From: an uncultured Veillonella sp.
GTDB taxonomy: Bacteria > Bacillota > Negativicutes > Veillonellales > Veillonellaceae
DNA length: 5,894 nucleotides
Reading direction: 5' to 3'
Assembly: GCA_900550455.1 (NCBI GenBank)
Contig: URSE01000069.1
Location: 1-5,894 of the forward strand
A program made the translations under genes and the position numbers. The notes under the pieces were generated by a model. The model had not been told where the DNA came from, did not search any database, and saw only the letters and a list, made by a program, of their open reading frames with translations. Shown here one piece after another: positions 4,869-5,894 of the stretch. The first letter of the stretch is position 1, and each line of letters starts with the position of its first letter.

Positions 4869-5894
4869 TTGTTAGAAGATTTAAAACCCATTATCGACAA
4901 TTTGAGTCAGCGTATCTACGGTATGAGAGACTCTTTGAATATTGCGCAAAAGGAAGACCAAATCTTTACCTTAGATGTAAAGATGTCTGATCCTAGCTTC
5001 TGGGATGACCCAGATAAGGCACGAGAAATATCCCAAGAGGCGACCCAATTAAAACAGGCTGTAGAGGGCTATAAAAAGTTGGTATCCGATATTGAGGATG
5101 CTAAACTTATGGTAGATATGGCCTTGGAAGAAGGGGAAGTTAATATGGAAGGGGAAATTTCGGACTTCCTCAAGGCCATTGAAGTGACTGTAGAAAAGCA
5201 GGAAATCCTTCTTCTCTTGGGTGGGGAATACGACCGCAATAATGCTATCTTGACCTTCCATGCAGGGGCTGGTGGAACGGAAGCACAAGATTGGTGCTCT
5301 ATGCTCATCCGCATGTATTTGCGCTGGGCTGAGAAGGCTGGCTTTGGCGTAGAACTCATGGATGAGCAGCCGGGAGACGAAGCAGGTATCAAGTCTGCTA
5401 CCTTCCTCGTTAAGGGTGAGAATGCCTTTGGTTACCTCCGATCTGAAAAAGGGGTACATCGTTTGGTTCGTATTTCTCCTTTTGATTCAGCAGCCCGTCG
5501 CCATACCTCATTTGCTGCTGTGGATGTCATGCCTGAAATCGATGATGATATTGAAATCAATATCGATATGAAGGATGTACAGGTAGATACCTACCGGGCT
5601 TCTGGCGCTGGTGGTCAGCATATTAACAAAACAGATTCTGCCGTTCGTATGACACATAAGCCGACAGGCATTGTAGTCCAATGCCAGACTCAACGGTCTC
5701 AAATGCAAAACCGGGACCAATGTTTGCGCCTTTTGCGGGCTAAACTTTTCGAGTTGGAATTGGAAAAACAGGCGGCTTTGAAAGAGGAAATCGGTGGTAC
5801 CTACCAAGCTATTGAATGGGGGAGCCAAATCCGATCCTATGTATTCCATCCCTATAATATGGTAAAAGACCATAGAACTAATGTGGAAACAGGT
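4869..5894 (+). CDS. prfB: Peptide chain release factor 2 (RF2), 3' end cut by window
   Basis: RF2 recognises UAA and UGA stop codons on the ribosome and triggers release of the finished protein. The frame is open for 342 codons to the window edge. E. coli RF2 has 365 residues, so only about 20 should be missing. The stop-codon recognition tripeptide SPF is at residues 203-205 (5475-5483), and the catalytic GGQ is at 248-250 (5610-5618) in YRASGAGGQH. Both are within two residues of their E. coli positions (SPF 205-207, GGQ 250-252), which supports the TTG start at 4869. SPF distinguishes it from RF1, which has PxT. AGAGGTEAQDW and RRHTSF are also typical. The residue before SGAGGQ is Ala, as in most RF2 proteins, rather than the Thr of E. 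coli K-12. The gene reads in one frame with no in-frame UGA, so it lacks the programmed +1 frameshift common in prfB. It follows secA across a terminator-like hairpin, as in Bacillus-type hpf-secA-prfB clusters. Confidence 0.95.
   Translation, partial: MLEDLKPIIDNLSQRIYGMRDSLNIAQKEDQIFTLDVKMSDPSFWDDPDKAREISQEATQLKQAVEGYKKLVSDIEDAKLMVDMALEEGEVNMEGEISDFLKAIEVTVEKQEILLLLGGEYDRNNAILTFHAGAGGTEAQDWCSMLIRMYLRWAEKAGFGVELMDEQPGDEAGIKSATFLVKGENAFGYLRSEKGVHRLVRISPFDSAARRHTSFAAVDVMPEIDDDIEINIDMKDVQVDTYRASGAGGQHINKTDSAVRMTHKPTGIVVQCQTQRSQMQNRDQCLRLLRAKLFELELEKQAALKEEIGGTYQAIEWGSQIRSYVFHPYNMVKDHRTNVETG

Noticed and set aside
4933..4938. CTTTGA as an active RF2 frameshift site
   Set aside because: It is not in the upstream or downstream prfB frame, and the actual frame is open without any shift. 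A frameshift here would destroy, not restore, the RF2 sequence.
5049..5873. Long open frames on the - strand opposite prfB (5049-5459, 5069-5392, 5508-5873)
   Set aside because: The + strand encodes an unmistakable RF2 with SPF and GGQ motifs over the whole stretch. The antisense frames are by-products of its codon use.

Overview
This window looks like ordinary core chromosome from a moderately AT-rich bacterium of the Firmicutes lineage. The gene order hpf - secA - prfB, with a long-form HPF, is the arrangement known from Bacillus and relatives. Codon choice and the protein sequences remind me of the Negativicutes (Veillonella-like organisms), but that placement comes from memory and was not tested. 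All genes are on the + strand.

Layout. Positions 59-1431 hold the last two genes of a polar amino acid ABC importer: a membrane permease and its ATPase, joined by a 4-base ATGA overlap. The substrate-binding protein is not in the window. A strong palindromic terminator (1475-1511) closes this unit. A 175-base leader (1512-1686) with two inverted repeats precedes hpf (1687-2223), which encodes a long-form ribosome hibernation factor. Its terminator (2251-2287) runs directly into a good sigma-A-type promoter (2286-2314) for secA. secA (2366-4801, TTG start) encodes the Sec translocase motor. A long hairpin with a short T-tract (4809-4850) then separates secA from prfB (4869 to the window end, TTG start, cut at its 3' end), which encodes peptide chain release factor 2.

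Functionally, the window combines nutrient uptake, ribosome dimerisation and storage, protein export and translation termination. I found no phage, transposon, CRISPR array or obvious defence system, and I do not see a novel multi-gene system. The most interesting signals are regulatory. prfB has no programmed +1 frameshift, although a CTTTGA remnant sits at the expected place in the wrong frame. A terminator-like hairpin and a three-codon ORF ending in UGA are packed just in front of prfB. SecA lacks the usual C-terminal zinc-binding tail. The hpf leader is structured and contains a short overlapping ORF.
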